Both the position numbers and the translations under genes were made by a program. Shown here piece after piece: positions 10,271 through 20,250 of a DNA stretch of 64,000 nt. Position 1 is the first letter of the stretch. Each line of letters starts with the position of its first letter. Source of the stretch: Apiosordaria backusii (taxonomy: Eukaryota; Ascomycota; Sordariomycetes; Sordariales; Lasiosphaeriaceae); contig JAUKTV010000017.1 in NCBI GenBank assembly GCA_030549205.1, positions 434,001 through 498,000 on the forward strand. Reading direction: 5' to 3'. The notes below the pieces were generated by a model that saw only the letters and a program-made list of their open reading frames with translations, was not told the DNA's origin and did no database searches.

Positions 10271-12121
10271 TCACACCTCAACAGCCCTCTGATTCCCACT
10301 CTTCTCCCACAACCCACTAATCTTCTTCTTCAGCCCCATCCTCTGAAAAAGCGGCACCTTTCCTTTCATATTCCCAGGGCTGACCTCCCCGGACGAAGTC
10401 CCCGACTGTCCCTGCCCAAGAGGAGAAGGCGAATAAAGCGACACTGGCAGTGCGCAAGGCGGTACATTCCCCAGCTGCAGCGGTGTCGGTCTCCGCTGAG
10501 ACATTGTATTTGGCGACGGCAACCCAAGGTCAGTCTGATAAGGTGTCTGGCCGTTATGTTTCTGGAGCGTCCTCCTCTTTTGCTCTTGCTGGGTGGGGTT
10601 GGGGGTGGCGTGTCTTGATGGAGGGGAATTAGGTGGCATGGGTAGCTGTGCTTGACCGCTGCGGTAGCCGCTGTCTGCTGATTCCCTGCGGCTTTGGGAG
10701 GCCAAGGGGAGGTTGGGCTCGGAGAGGTTGTTGTTGGCGGTGTTGGCGAGGAAGGACATGTGCTGCTCGCGGGCTGCGGCCCATTTCCTGCCTTCGGCGA
10801 CTTGGTCTTCGAAGCGGCGGGAGGTTTTGCTTTGGTTGCTGCGGAGGGAGGAGGTTTCGTCGTTGTAGCTGCTGTTATAGCGGGGGAAGACGGGGGATAA
10901 TGGGCTGGGGGGGACGGGAGGGCGGGTTTCGCTGCCGCGGCGGGAGATGGGCGAGGAGTTGTTGCTGCGGTTGGGAGGGGGTGGGAATTTGAAGTCGGAT
11001 TCGGATTCAGGAGAGATGCCGATTCTAGATGAGCGGGAGGTGCGGGTTGTTCCTGACCGGGCAATGCCTGTGGTGGTGATGTGAAGTCCGCCGGCTTGGA
11101 TTTGGTCGTCGTCCTCACCTTGGGCGACATTCTCATCGATGCGACCCATAACTTCGTCAGTTGATTTGCGTATGCTGCGGGTTCCTGATCTTCTGACGCT
11201 GGGCCGCCTTGTGCCAGATTGGCCGAATGGAAGGGGCTCAGACGGATGCTCGGGGGAGCTGTCACTTGAGCCTAGAGAAGTGCTCTGCGGTAGTGAAGTG
11301 TCGAGCCTCGCCGTCACTGAGTCTGTTGGTGTTGGCCTTGATTCGCTCTTGGCACGGTTGACGGGAGACCGCTTGTTCATATCCGGACTTGAAGGCAAAC
11401 CAACGAGGCCATTTCCGGCAGGGATATGTACCGTGGTCTTAGGGCGCGGCTGGCGACCACGGCTTTCCTCCTCCTGAACCTCAGCATGCTCGGGAATCTC
11501 AGCTGGAGGGTCCAGTGCCTTGTCACCATTGCTTTGTCGTAGTGTTGAGGCGCGACGAGGCATCAGATTAAGATCCGCAGAGCTTACACGCCGGTGTGAG
11601 TGAGCCACCGAGCTCCTCCGCCTGTCCTGACTCCTACTCCGATCTGCCTTCTTGAGTCCATCTGATGTCCTAGGCCGGGCTGGGATCGTACCAGAAGACT
11701 CTGAATTGATGGATTCTGTCGGCGACACAGCCCTCGATTCTCGTCTTTTCTTCTGTGGAAGCTCCTCAAAATTCCTCCCAAATGTGTCAGTCTTGGGTGT
11801 TCTGTTGGACCGGGACACACTGGTCCCTCGCCGTGAAGCTGTCCGAGATCTTCCCCTGCGCATCGGCTGGTTCTGTTGTTCGACTGGGAACTTCGCAACC
11901 ACAAAGTCAAACTCATGTTGCTCAATGGCGATAGGACCGTGAACAGGACATGAGAGAACGTTGCCGGATAACTTTCGGATAGCGTCGACCTCAACCGACA
12001 GTTCTGGTGGGCAATACTTGCCGCCAGTCTCGACGGCCTTGCTGCATTTCATCCACTGGATGTAGAAATGCTGCTCTCCTTGCTTGCAGCCGGTGTATGA
12101 GGTGTAGTCGTAGGTACACAT
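10271..12121 (-). CDS. 616-aa Ser/Arg-rich disordered protein with N-terminal Cys pattern
   Basis: Single-exon ORF of 616 residues with no recognised enzymatic domain. The first ~75 residues look folded and hold five Cys and three His (C2, C12, C25, C37, C58; QH, VHG, EQHEFDF), which could bind metal; similar short Cys-rich starts occur in other ascomycete proteins of unknown function. From residue ~90 the protein is low complexity: basic, Ser/Arg/Pro-rich with many SRR, RRxS and SP sites, a likely kinase-target region. The last ~30 residues (GLKKKISGLWEKSGNQRAVEV) look like an amphipathic helix conserved as a tail. The ATG at 12121 is the natural start because the Cys pattern begins directly after it. 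Likely a regulated scaffold, but this is a guess. Confidence 0.7.
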   Translation of the reverse strand: MCTYDYTSYTGCKQGEQHFYIQWMKCSKAVETGGKYCPPELSVEVDAIRKLSGNVLSCPVHGPIAIEQHEFDFVVAKFPVEQQNQPMRRGRSRTASRRGTSVSRSNRTPKTDTFGRNFEELPQKKRRESRAVSPTESINSESSGTIPARPRTSDGLKKADRSRSQDRRRSSVAHSHRRVSSADLNLMPRRASTLRQSNGDKALDPPAEIPEHAEVQEEESRGRQPRPKTTVHIPAGNGLVGLPSSPDMNKRSPVNRAKSESRPTPTDSVTARLDTSLPQSTSLGSSDSSPEHPSEPLPFGQSGTRRPSVRRSGTRSIRKSTDEVMGRIDENVAQGEDDDQIQAGGLHITTTGIARSGTTRTSRSSRIGISPESESDFKFPPPPNRSNNSSPISRRGSETRPPVPPSPLSPVFPRYNSSYNDETSSLRSNQSKTSRRFEDQVAEGRKWAAAREQHMSFLANTANNNLSEPNLPLASQSRRESADSGYRSGQAQLPMPPNSPPSRHATPNPTQQEQKRRTLQKHNGQTPYQTDLGLPSPNTMSQRRPTPLQLGNVPPCALPVSLYSPSPLGQGQSGTSSGEVSPGNMKGKVPLFQRMGLKKKISGLWEKSGNQRAVEV

Positions 12122-13926
12122 CTTGAAGATAACCTTTCGGCACCAACGCCGGATAACAAAGAGAATTTCACGCTCAAGATCAAAGTGATGTTGAAGTTGG
12201 AGATGGAATATCTGGGGTCAACAGGAACCTTGTCCCTCCATGCATGGGCAGAATCACACCTTATACAGGACGCTCGAGCCCGAGCCAGGTTGAGGTCTCA
12301 ATCCCTCGGCATGGCGGTGGCATGGAAGCGTGGAGGCGGTGGAGTGCAGATGTGCAGAATCCGTGATGCCAAGCTGACAAGAACGTCTTTATCATGCGAC
12401 GAATCACCATCACAGAGCCATGCTTGCGAATCGCATCTCACCGTCGGAACTGATGGGAAGAATTGGAGAAATCACCAACCTGACCCCAGTTATCTGGGGT
12501 TCAAGGCCAGTCGATGCCGAGAAGTCCACAGGTGTAAAATAGGTGTGCTTGCCGCCCTTGGCAAGCATTGGCAAGCCCGTCACGCTGAGCATCTTGTGAT
12601 TGGTCCGAAATGTGACTTGATGGTTGGCCTGGCAGGGTTGGTCCCAGCTTTCCCCATTGGACCCCAGACAATCGGTCGAGGTCATCTTGGCGGATGCAAC
12701 TCAGAGGCTGGAAGGAGCGCGACATCATCAGGAAGCATGCAGCATGGCGCTAATAGTCGCCCATCTGCCATGCGTGACAGCATAAAAAGAGAAAAGAGCC
12801 TGGTCTTTTGGTCCGAAATGGGATGCGAGTCCGTGATCTCTGTGGGGAAATATCTGCCCGACCTGAAGATTGTGAGCTAACCTAGCTAACTGACATGGCG
12901 ATAGGAGAAAAGAATCCTCAACGAGCCCAGAAACTGGAGGTTTTTGTTAAATATAGAACCTGCCCTGGCTCCTATCTCGGTTGTTGACTGACCGCTTGGT
13001 CAGGTTTGCGATATGGGGTGGTGCTCCCTCCAAAACCACCCCCATCACGTCTTCTGTTGTGATCCTGAATGTGACAAGGAGATGAGTGTGGGTTCATACC
13101 GGAAGGCATCATTCAACAGAGCCTTGGGACCTCCATCTGTCACCACTCTAGTGTCTTGGTTGTCAGATGGGTGGTATTGTCAGCGGCAACGTGAAGGCTC
13201 CGAGATGTTGACGGGTAACTGAACGAAGCCGACTGGAGATATTCTTGGATTCTTCTTGAAGGCTCGTCATTGGCGCGACCGTTACGAATTGACTTTGTCC
13301 TTGATATGTGGGCCTCATTGCGCCTGGCGACAAGCAACCACCACGCCACCAGACCACGGCACGACATGCAGTATGATGCAGGTAGGCGAGGCAGGCGCGA
13401 AGAAGTCCAAAGAACTTTTGACTCGGATAAAGAATAGCCGCCGTCTCAGATTATCCCGAGTAAAAGGAGAATGGAATCTTTCTAGAAGAGCCACCCCAAG
13501 AGAATGGTGTGCTAGTGTACCTACCAAAGACGTGAGGTCCATGGCGCCGGGCTTTGGACCTTTGTCACTCAAGGCTATCTGGCTAGCGTGGTTGTCTGAC
13601 GACATTCTTTCAGATAGACTTTGACACTTTTGTTGCCCCATGGAATCAAACCGCCACGCATACGTCGTCGATGCAAACATGCACCGGAGTCCCGTTCAAC
13701 GCCTCCATCGGAATGCGAAAGAACTGCGCAACCCCGTAAACATGGAGTCTCCGAACCTTTCGTCTTTGCCCACCATCTCTCCGTTGGGCCAACATGGAGA
13801 TTCTCCTGCTTTCTTCCAAGCAGCCACCGCGCTTACACCCCCAACTTTCCCAATCTGGACACCAGCAGCACAGAGGGGCGCCTACCTGCATATCTCCAGC
13901 ATCTGAAGCAACCGAAGAATAGCACA
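12122..13926. other. 1.8-kb spacer between divergent genes
   Basis: Shared 5' region of the 616-aa protein gene (leftward) and the pseudokinase gene (rightward). It contains an open frame at 12185-12880 (see rejected items) and the in-frame, ATG-less extension of the pseudokinase frame at 13621-13926. No domain, splice pattern or repeat supports a gene. Confidence 0.5.
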
Positions 13927-15306
13927 ATGGCCAGGATCTCAGCAGAGGCCATCCACGAAATTCTCGAATCCGAGGCCCGCCCTCACGTCCAATCAAAAAG
14001 ACAGCACCGAGCCTCCTTTGGACACTTTGAACGTACCGACATTGAAGAGCAGAGACACAAGCATCGCGACCGCCCAAAGTACCGGCGCTCCGAGGAGATC
14101 CCCAGAGCCCCCGACACCAGCTCCTCGGCCGCGCTCCCGCTGATCATATACGATGACGACCCCATCCTCGACTTCCCACCCAAAAAATGGATCGCCTCGA
14201 TGTTAGGCAACACGGGCATGCTCTACCGCTTCTCAGACGACCTCGTCTACAAGTCCAACATCACCCCCCGGGAAGTCGAGCTAATGGAAGCAGCCGGCAG
14301 CCTGACCATGCGCCCCCTAAGCAGGGTGGTCTGGAAGGGCTCTCGCCCCTCCACCGGCACCAAGGCGGTAATAATGGAAGGCGGCGAGCCTTTCCGCGCC
14401 CGGAGGATCCCCATGCACAAGCGGCACAAATGCGTCGTGGAGATGTTCCTTGTAGTAGAGAACCTCCATAAAAGAGGTATCATACACGGCAACATCAAAG
14501 AATCCAAGTTCATCTGGGGCAACTGCAACAACTTTTCTTCTTCTTCTGCTACAAGCCATCAACCCGCCAAGCGCCTCAAAATGATTGACTTTGCCGGGGC
14601 TCGATTCATGGAAGAGGACAAAAACTGCTGGAACTCCCTGCATGTGACAAACTCGTACATGACACCCAAAAGGATGCAATGTCTCGAGCAGGGGCTTCTG
14701 CTGCCTGCCCCGACCGTCTTTGATGATTACTACGCCCTCGCCATCACCCTCTGGTCGTTTTTTACAGGTAAAACCCCCGGGAACAGGCAGTTTAATCGTA
14801 AATACATCAAAAAGGAGGACTTGGCGGAGGTAGAGGACGAGATGATCAAGGGCTGGATAAGAAAGGTGTTTACTATGGCAGGGTGCAAGATTGTTTCGGC
14901 GGCGGATCTGGAGGAGTACCTTGCTGCGAGGGCGCATCGGCGGTCGAACCAGCAGCAAGAGGATTACCATCGGCAGGGGCATACAGGTTCAGACTCGAGC
15001 AGGGGGGATGTTGTCGAGCATCATCGTCATCGTCACAGGGAGGGAGAGAGGGAGACGGAGCAACAACACGTGCACCAGCAGCAACAGCAGCAGCAGCGGC
15101 CGCCATCTCGTCGGAAGCCGTCGTGTGAGCAAATGGAGAGGTGGCCGGGCCCGCCTTCGAGGCATCATTCTTCGCCGATTGGGGTGTATGAGGAGTATGA
15201 GCACTCGCCCAAGATGCAGAAACATCGTCATCAGGCACTACCGCCCACACGCCGGCCGTCGGGGCATGAGCAGGAGTTGGAGATGGGGGGTCGGAGACGT
15301 GGGTAG
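13927..15306 (+). CDS. Protein kinase-like pseudokinase with His/Gln-rich tail
   Basis: 459-aa single-exon protein. Residues ~88-330 follow the protein kinase fold: a short N-lobe (LYRFSDDLVYKSN, candidate Lys 109), alpha-C Glu at 116/118, the helix EMFLVVENLHKRGIIHGN, then KMIDFAGARF and a C-lobe segment YYALAITLWSFFTGKTPG. The catalytic HRD motif is HGN (187-189), so the catalytic Asp is Asn, and DFG is DFA (221-223). A Gly-rich loop is not evident. It is therefore probably catalytically dead, acting as a binder or scaffold. The tail (residues ~335-459) is rich in His, Gln, Arg and Glu (HHRHRHREGERETEQQ). The start is the first ATG of the frame, followed at once by the conserved-looking segment. 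It lies tail to tail with the 15536 gene. Confidence 0.75.
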   Translation: MARISAEAIHEILESEARPHVQSKRQHRASFGHFERTDIEEQRHKHRDRPKYRRSEEIPRAPDTSSSAALPLIIYDDDPILDFPPKKWIASMLGNTGMLYRFSDDLVYKSNITPREVELMEAAGSLTMRPLSRVVWKGSRPSTGTKAVIMEGGEPFRARRIPMHKRHKCVVEMFLVVENLHKRGIIHGNIKESKFIWGNCNNFSSSSATSHQPAKRLKMIDFAGARFMEEDKNCWNSLHVTNSYMTPKRMQCLEQGLLLPAPTVFDDYYALAITLWSFFTGKTPGNRQFNRKYIKKEDLAEVEDEMIKGWIRKVFTMAGCKIVSAADLEEYLAARAHRRSNQQQEDYHRQGHTGSDSSRGDVVEHHRHRHREGERETEQQHVHQQQQQQQRPPSRRKPSCEQMERWPGPPSRHHSSPIGVYEEYEHSPKMQKHRHQALPPTRRPSGHEQELEMGGRRRG

Positions 15307-15535
15307 GAAGGTGCCAAGTTATGCAATTGTTGACAGCCGTGAACATTTTGGATCAAGTCGGTCTTATCAAGCGCTGGAAATGTATATACAGAAGGGTATA
15401 TTTGCACATGTACGTTAAAAAAGCTTACTCATTCATCATCATTCATGTCAGTTGGTCGTTCACGATCTTTCTCGCCCGTCTCATCATGCATCCAACATTT
15501 TGCCATCATGCTTGCATCCAATAATTTCCCCCCCT

Positions 15536-16018
15536 TCAGTACCCATTCGCAGCATAATACCTCCCCTGACTCCTACTCCTCGACCGACTAGTGCGCGCAC
15601 TAGGGTAAACATACGCCTGCTGCGGCGCCTGAACCGGGATTGCATACCCGCCCCCCACCGGCTTCTCCTGCAGTATCACCGGCCTGACCCCCGACGTCGA
15701 CCTTCTTCTGCTGTGGCTTCTGCTGTGGTGACGTCCGTGGTGATGGTGGTGCCTGTGTGAATGTGTAGACCTTGACCTTGACCGACGGCGAGGAGGAGCG
15801 GTGTCGTCGTACCAGCCTTGCCTGTCTGGGTCGGGACGGCGGCGGGGTTGGGTGCAGGAGCGGATGATCCACCATAGGAGGAGAATGCCGGCGATGGTGC
15901 CGATTACGATGCCGACGATGGCGCCAGTGTCGAGGCCGCCGCCTCCGCCATTGTTGCCGTCAGCGACTACGACGGTTGTTTGGCGGGGTTGGAGGGGGTT
16001 GGTGAGGGCTGGTGCCAT
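15536..16018 (-). CDS. Single-pass membrane protein with Arg-Ser/His-rich cytoplasmic tail
   Basis: 160 aa, single exon. A short extracellular or lumenal N-terminus with a Gly run (residues 23-28) precedes one membrane helix at ~32-53 (GAIVGIVIGTIAGILLLWWI), of the kind seen in fungal wall-sensor-like proteins. The rest is basic: RRRP, RSRSRSTHSHRHHHHH, SRSHSRRRST, then a Tyr/Pro-rich end (QQAYVYPSARTSRSRSRS) finishing in AANGY. No signal peptide precedes the helix; the helix itself may act as signal anchor. Unknown function. The His-rich stretch could bind metal and the RS dipeptides could be phosphorylated; both are inference. Confidence 0.7.
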   Translation of the reverse strand: MAPALTNPLQPRQTTVVVADGNNGGGGGLDTGAIVGIVIGTIAGILLLWWIIRSCTQPRRRPDPDRQGWYDDTAPPRRRSRSRSTHSHRHHHHHGRHHSRSHSRRRSTSGVRPVILQEKPVGGGYAIPVQAPQQAYVYPSARTSRSRSRSQGRYYAANGY

Positions 16019-17262
16019 TTTTGGCGCTTTGGGTTTGTTCTGATTCTTTTGTGAATGTATGTGGGATAGAACCGAGAGAATGGGTGGCGAATGGAAGGGG
16101 GGGTTGATCTTGTCGATCGTGTACCCGGCGGGGGGGGCTGCGGTGTGGTACGACTTTTAAGATATCCCAGTGGTTGATATCATAAAGTCGATTTTAAGGG
16201 GATTGGGACCTTAAGGGGAATGAGATGGCAAAAAGTACACGGCATGAGAAATATTGTGAGATATATCTCGGCCAAGGCCATGCTTCCGAGAGACCCCTTC
16301 AAATCGACTCGTCTCGTCATCGAGGCATCAGCTACATTCCCTGCAGGTTTGATCTGCCCTTTATTGCAGGAATATCTTGCGAGTACTACCTTGATCTGGA
16401 GGATGAGCTGTCGAGGCTCGGGGAAAAACGCGTGGTGTGGAGCTGGGCGATCATGACGTTCTTGATAGTGGAGATTGGAAGATATTCAGCTAGTGTATGC
16501 CCAATTGGAGCGAGAGGTTCGGTGTGGTTGGTTGAAAAGTGCAACTTCCTTCGGAGTTGGAATTTTGATCCGATGGTGGGAGGAGTGACGTCATAAGCCA
16601 GCTTTACTCACCAAGCACACCGAGGAAGCGAAGAAGGTGTCAAACACTCACCGTCAAGTTCATTTTTGGAAGCTGGTTGAGGAGAGGGCACCTGGGTATT
16701 TGTTTATTTCCATTGTTGGTGAAAAGGGGAGCTTCGAAGAAAAACGGGTGAATCGCGACTGGAGGCCATGTCTTGAAGACGACCACATCAGACCTCCTGA
16801 TAAGGAGTAACGACCGCCAAGATGAACCACCAGAACTTGGAAACTCGACAAGGCAGACAGCATGATGAAAATGGCTGAAGACGAGAGTCTTATAGCTGTG
16901 AGTGATCCCATGACTAATCATATAGCTTCCGCCACACCCTCGCGTTACAGTACATCGGTATTACGGCACCTCGCAACCACCAAGCTACTCGGAGGTGTGG
17001 GCGAGGATGGAGATCAACTGTCCCTTGTACTTTAGTTGGTCAATAGACGACTTTGTGACGCAACCCCACAGCCATGAGATACGCCACCCAGAGTGATACC
17101 AGTTTCAAAATCAAAATCAAGATAATTATGAGTTAGTGAGTGGACTCAAGTTTGATCGGATTTTCTGACCAAAATCATTTTTCTAGTGACTTGACCACTT
17201 CCCACACATCCAACATCGAATTTGAAATATCACTTGAAACTTGACAGCACACTAGAACAAAA
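16019..17262. other. 1.2-kb spacer between divergent genes
   Basis: Promoter region shared by the membrane protein gene (leftward) and the 17263 gene (rightward). It contains a 123-codon ATG frame at 16225-16596 with no recognisable domain, which I do not annotate. Confidence 0.5.
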
Positions 17263-17979
17263 ATGACAGACTATCACCGCGGTCGACGCCGCAGCCATCG
17301 TGACTACGACTACGATGACAGATACTACGATGACTATGAGTCCCGGCCAAGGCGGCATCGATCCGTCGGCCGCCAGGCACTAGATAGGATTACAGATGCC
17401 ATGGCAGGTCTTGGCCTCGATGACAAGCCTCGTTCTTATTCTGGGTCAGGACACCACTCCCGAGGTTACGACAGGGACTACGGCTACGACCGAGATCATC
17501 ACCACCGCCGTGGTAGTCGAAGCACGCATTCTTCCCACCGCCACTCAGGATCCCACGGTCACCACAGAGACCACAGCCGCCGCTCTCACAATGACGACCA
17601 CTACACTACCACTTCCCGCCGACGGGCTCATAGCTCGTCTCCGACCAGACGGTCCCGTCACCGTAGCACACACAGCCGAGGGTCGTACGCAGATTCTGCT
17701 ACAAGAAGTCGCAGCAGGGCCCGCATGGACAAGGGTCTCAAAGCAGCAATGGACGCGGCAGCAATTGAAGCTTTTCGAGTGAGAAATCAGCCTGGCTCTT
17801 GGACGGGTGCCAAGGGCGCAAGGGTGGCTACGGCAGCAATCAGCGCTGGTGCTATTGGTGCCGCGGCGGAGAAGAGGAAGGAGGAGAATGGCGGCACGAA
17901 GATGGGTACTGTGGGTAGTGCGCTTGCTGGCATGGCGGTGAATCGGTTGGTGAATGGGCCTAGGAGGGATTTGAGATAG
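17263..17979 (+). CDS. His/Arg/Tyr-rich protein with conserved Ala/Gly C-terminal helix region
   Basis: 238 aa, single exon, good start context (CAAAAATGAC). Residues 1-35 are Asp/Tyr/Arg-rich; 36-55 form a short conserved-looking helix (RQALDRITDAMAGLGLDD); 60-150 are His/Ser/Arg low complexity (SSHRHSGSHGHHRDHSRR and SRSRSRA-type runs). The last ~85 residues are ordered and uncharged: KGLKAAMDAAAIEAFRVR, GAKGARVATAAISAGAIGAA, GSALAGMAVNRLVNGPRRD. The small-residue periodicity suggests packing of Gly/Ala-zipper helices, possibly with membranes. Proteins of this layout occur in other Sordariomycetes; function is unknown. It is the third consecutive gene with a His/Arg-rich tract. Confidence 0.72.
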   Translation: MTDYHRGRRRSHRDYDYDDRYYDDYESRPRRHRSVGRQALDRITDAMAGLGLDDKPRSYSGSGHHSRGYDRDYGYDRDHHHRRGSRSTHSSHRHSGSHGHHRDHSRRSHNDDHYTTTSRRRAHSSSPTRRSRHRSTHSRGSYADSATRSRSRARMDKGLKAAMDAAAIEAFRVRNQPGSWTGAKGARVATAAISAGAIGAAAEKRKEENGGTKMGTVGSALAGMAVNRLVNGPRRDLR

Positions 17980-18793
17980 GCAGTTGACCATGGTGTTCGT
18001 TGGGGGTGGCTGGGAAAGTCGGAGTTTTTACAATAATGAAGCGCTTATGATGTTATGATAGTCCTGTATGGTTTCCTTCTTATACCAACGCACATAGCCA
18101 AGCAATATTTATACAGAATTACTTCTCTTATTTGTGGTTTTAAATATCATCATGGCGGATTGATGATTGTGATTTGTGAAGAGATTGTGAGATGTATATG
18201 ACATGAAAGTGAGAATGAAAAACAAGTGAGGGCTAATAATGCCTCCATTTCTATTCTTTCCAACGATATCTTCAATCGAGATACCCAACAATCCTCATAT
18301 CCAGCCCTAGCCTCTTAGCCACGCATTATTCGAGTGTGTGGCTTGATGCAACGGTCGCTTAACTAGGGGTGGCGACTTTTACGTTTTCAGGGTCCTAGCA
18401 GCGAGCGACGTCATTTTCACCCCCATTTCGGATACACCCGCGCTTGCAAGAAGAGAAAAACCAACACGTGAACGACCAGAGACACGCGGCCCGAAAATCC
18501 CATTCATCAAATCAACTTTCAGAGCATGTAATTCCAACATTTTGCCCATCCTTTCGGGATGGAGATCCGTCGCCTGTGCCGTGCCTGCCTTTCAGAACCC
18601 TTACGCCACATCGCTCACATCACCAACTGGTATGACGTTGCATGAGATCACACTTGATCGCGATGTAAGATGGGGAGGTTATATATCCCCTTCCGTCCAT
18701 GGAGATTGAACTACTCTCTTGACATACGAAAGTCAATCTTGATCAACCACAACATACCACACACTACAACACACAACCACAATTTCACCCACC
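17980..18793 (+). promoter_or_regulatory. Promoter region of the DPRVDSD-repeat gene with stress-type motifs
   Basis: 814 nt without a gene. On the promoter side it holds AGGGG (18365-18369), a half CRE ACGTCA (18408-18413), TGACGT (18633-18638), a TATA-like TTATATAT (18679-18686) followed at once by CCCCT (18687-18691), and a CA-rich leader up to CACCATG at 18794. AGGGG/CCCCT are STRE-type sites. These suggest stress-induced expression; inferred from motifs only. Confidence 0.45.
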
Positions 18794-19615
18794 ATGTACT
18801 CCAACACGGGCAACGAACGCGGCCAACGCCACAACCCCAACGCAGCAATCGACCCTCACCTCCCCGCCTCCCAAATGCCCCTAACCTACGGCCAGTCCGC
18901 CGCCTCGGGCCCCGCCCCCACAACAGCAGGCCACCACAAGCACGACTTCCTCAACAAGATCGACCCAGGCGTCGACTCAACGCGCGACAACCAGCCCCTT
19001 CCCCCTCAGCACCGCAGCAACGTCCCGGAAGGAACCTACGGCCCTCACCGCTCCCGCATCGCCAACGCTCTTGATCCCAGGGTTGATTCCGATTTGGACT
19101 CTTCCACCGGTACCAACAACCGCAATCAGCAACACTTCAGCGGTGGCCCAGCCGGCGCCCACCCCCCGACTATGCATGGCGCCTCGGGGCCGTTGAACTC
19201 GCACCCCGGTGGTAATGTTCCCGAGGGGACATACGGGCCTCACTCGAGTAGAGTAGCAAACGCGATGGATCCGAGGGTGGATTCCGACGCCGATCGTCAC
19301 CGTCGCGGTATGGCAGGAGGTCACGGTGGATACGGAGCGGTAGGAAGCGGTGTTCCCGAGGGGACGTACGGGCCTCACTCGACCAGAGCGGGAAACGCCA
19401 TGGATCCGAGGGTGGACTCTGATGCTGACCGGCACGGTCGTCGCGGCATGGGAGGTATGGGAACCGGCGTCGGGGCAACCGCAACGGCAAACTTGCCCGG
19501 TCCGGCGCCCAACACTGCCGGGCCGCACAGGTCGGATTTGTTGAATAAGCTTGACCCGAGGGTGGATAGCAAGGGGGGGATGACGTACCGGGAGACGGAG
19601 AGGAGGGGGTTGTAA
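18794..19615 (+). CDS. Disordered repeat protein with five N-x-x-DPxVDS units
   Basis: 273 aa, no signal peptide, no membrane span, hydrophilic throughout and lacking Cys and Trp. Five related units end in DPxVDS: ~39-63 (LNKIDPGVDS), ~77-102 (ANALDPRVDS), ~142-168 (ANAMDPRVDS), ~187-213 (GNAMDPRVDS) and ~236-260 (LNKLDPRVDS). The three central units begin VPEGTYGPH; the outer two begin GPAPxTAGxH, so the protein is nearly symmetric. Gly/His-rich spacers separate them. This resembles fungal hydrophilin or LEA-like proteins made under desiccation or in spores, an assignment by composition only. The promoter carries STRE and CRE-like motifs and a TATA box. Units 3 and 4 are near identical at DNA level, showing recent tandem duplication. 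Confidence 0.78.
   Translation: MYSNTGNERGQRHNPNAAIDPHLPASQMPLTYGQSAASGPAPTTAGHHKHDFLNKIDPGVDSTRDNQPLPPQHRSNVPEGTYGPHRSRIANALDPRVDSDLDSSTGTNNRNQQHFSGGPAGAHPPTMHGASGPLNSHPGGNVPEGTYGPHSSRVANAMDPRVDSDADRHRRGMAGGHGGYGAVGSGVPEGTYGPHSTRAGNAMDPRVDSDADRHGRRGMGGMGTGVGATATANLPGPAPNTAGPHRSDLLNKLDPRVDSKGGMTYRETERRGL
19217..19446 (+). repeat. Near-identical coding tandem repeat, 135-nt period
   Basis: Two copies, 19217-19308 and 19352-19446, start GTTCCCGAGGGGAC and end TCGCGG, with an offset of 135 nt (45 codons). The copies differ at scattered third positions and by one codon. Confidence 0.75.
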
Positions 19616-20250
19616 GGGGTCTCTTTACATGTCTGATTTGGGATTGAGGGCCTTTTTATGTTTGTTCGGTTGGAATTGGGGACAATTCAAGGATGATACC
19701 AGATTGGTTTAGTTAGGTTATGAATGATGAATATGCATATGGTTTTATCCTACTTCGACAGAGTTTCATGAATTTGAAGATACTGTGCCGTACCTAAGCT
19801 ATGCATTATCCAGGAGATGATAGGCTGCTGCCATAAGAAATGTCACCACCTAGTTACTACTACATGATGCATGGAAAGTTCCATACCCTGCCATGAATCA
19901 CATCAAGATCAAAAGCTCACGGTTACAGATTGAATTCCGGTCATATCGACCAAGCTACCTAAACAGCTAAACAATCCCCCGGGTCCATCCAGTCCAGTCC
20001 CTCCACCTTCCCCCCAGGGCGAAAACAAAAACATTTCCTCAAACGATACCTCAACTCCCGATGCTAAATAAGACCAACACTGACACCGGGTAAACGATCC
20101 CTCCAGCCTAGATACATGACGGCGCAGCTTGGCGCCAAAACAAATTCAGAAAATACTAAATCCCCCCGTGTTCAACAACAGAAAAATGTAAGAAGCACCC
20201 AAACGCAATGACCCAACCATCCCTGATTCCTTCACCAACTACCTAGCCAA
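19616..20250. other. Convergent spacer
   Basis: 3' flanks of the repeat-protein gene and of VID27, which point at each other. AT-rich; no gene seen. Confidence 0.55.

Noticed and set aside
12185..12880. 231-codon ATG open frame in the spacer upstream of the 616-aa gene
   Set aside because: No domain, signal peptide or splice pattern; composition looks like translated promoter DNA. An expressed transcript would change this.
13621..13926. In-frame upstream extension of the pseudokinase
   Set aside because: No ATG in the extension; sequence is not protein-like. The ATG at 13927 is used.
16225..16596. 123-codon ATG frame upstream of the 17263 gene
   Set aside because: No recognisable family and no supporting context; chance frames of this size are expected.
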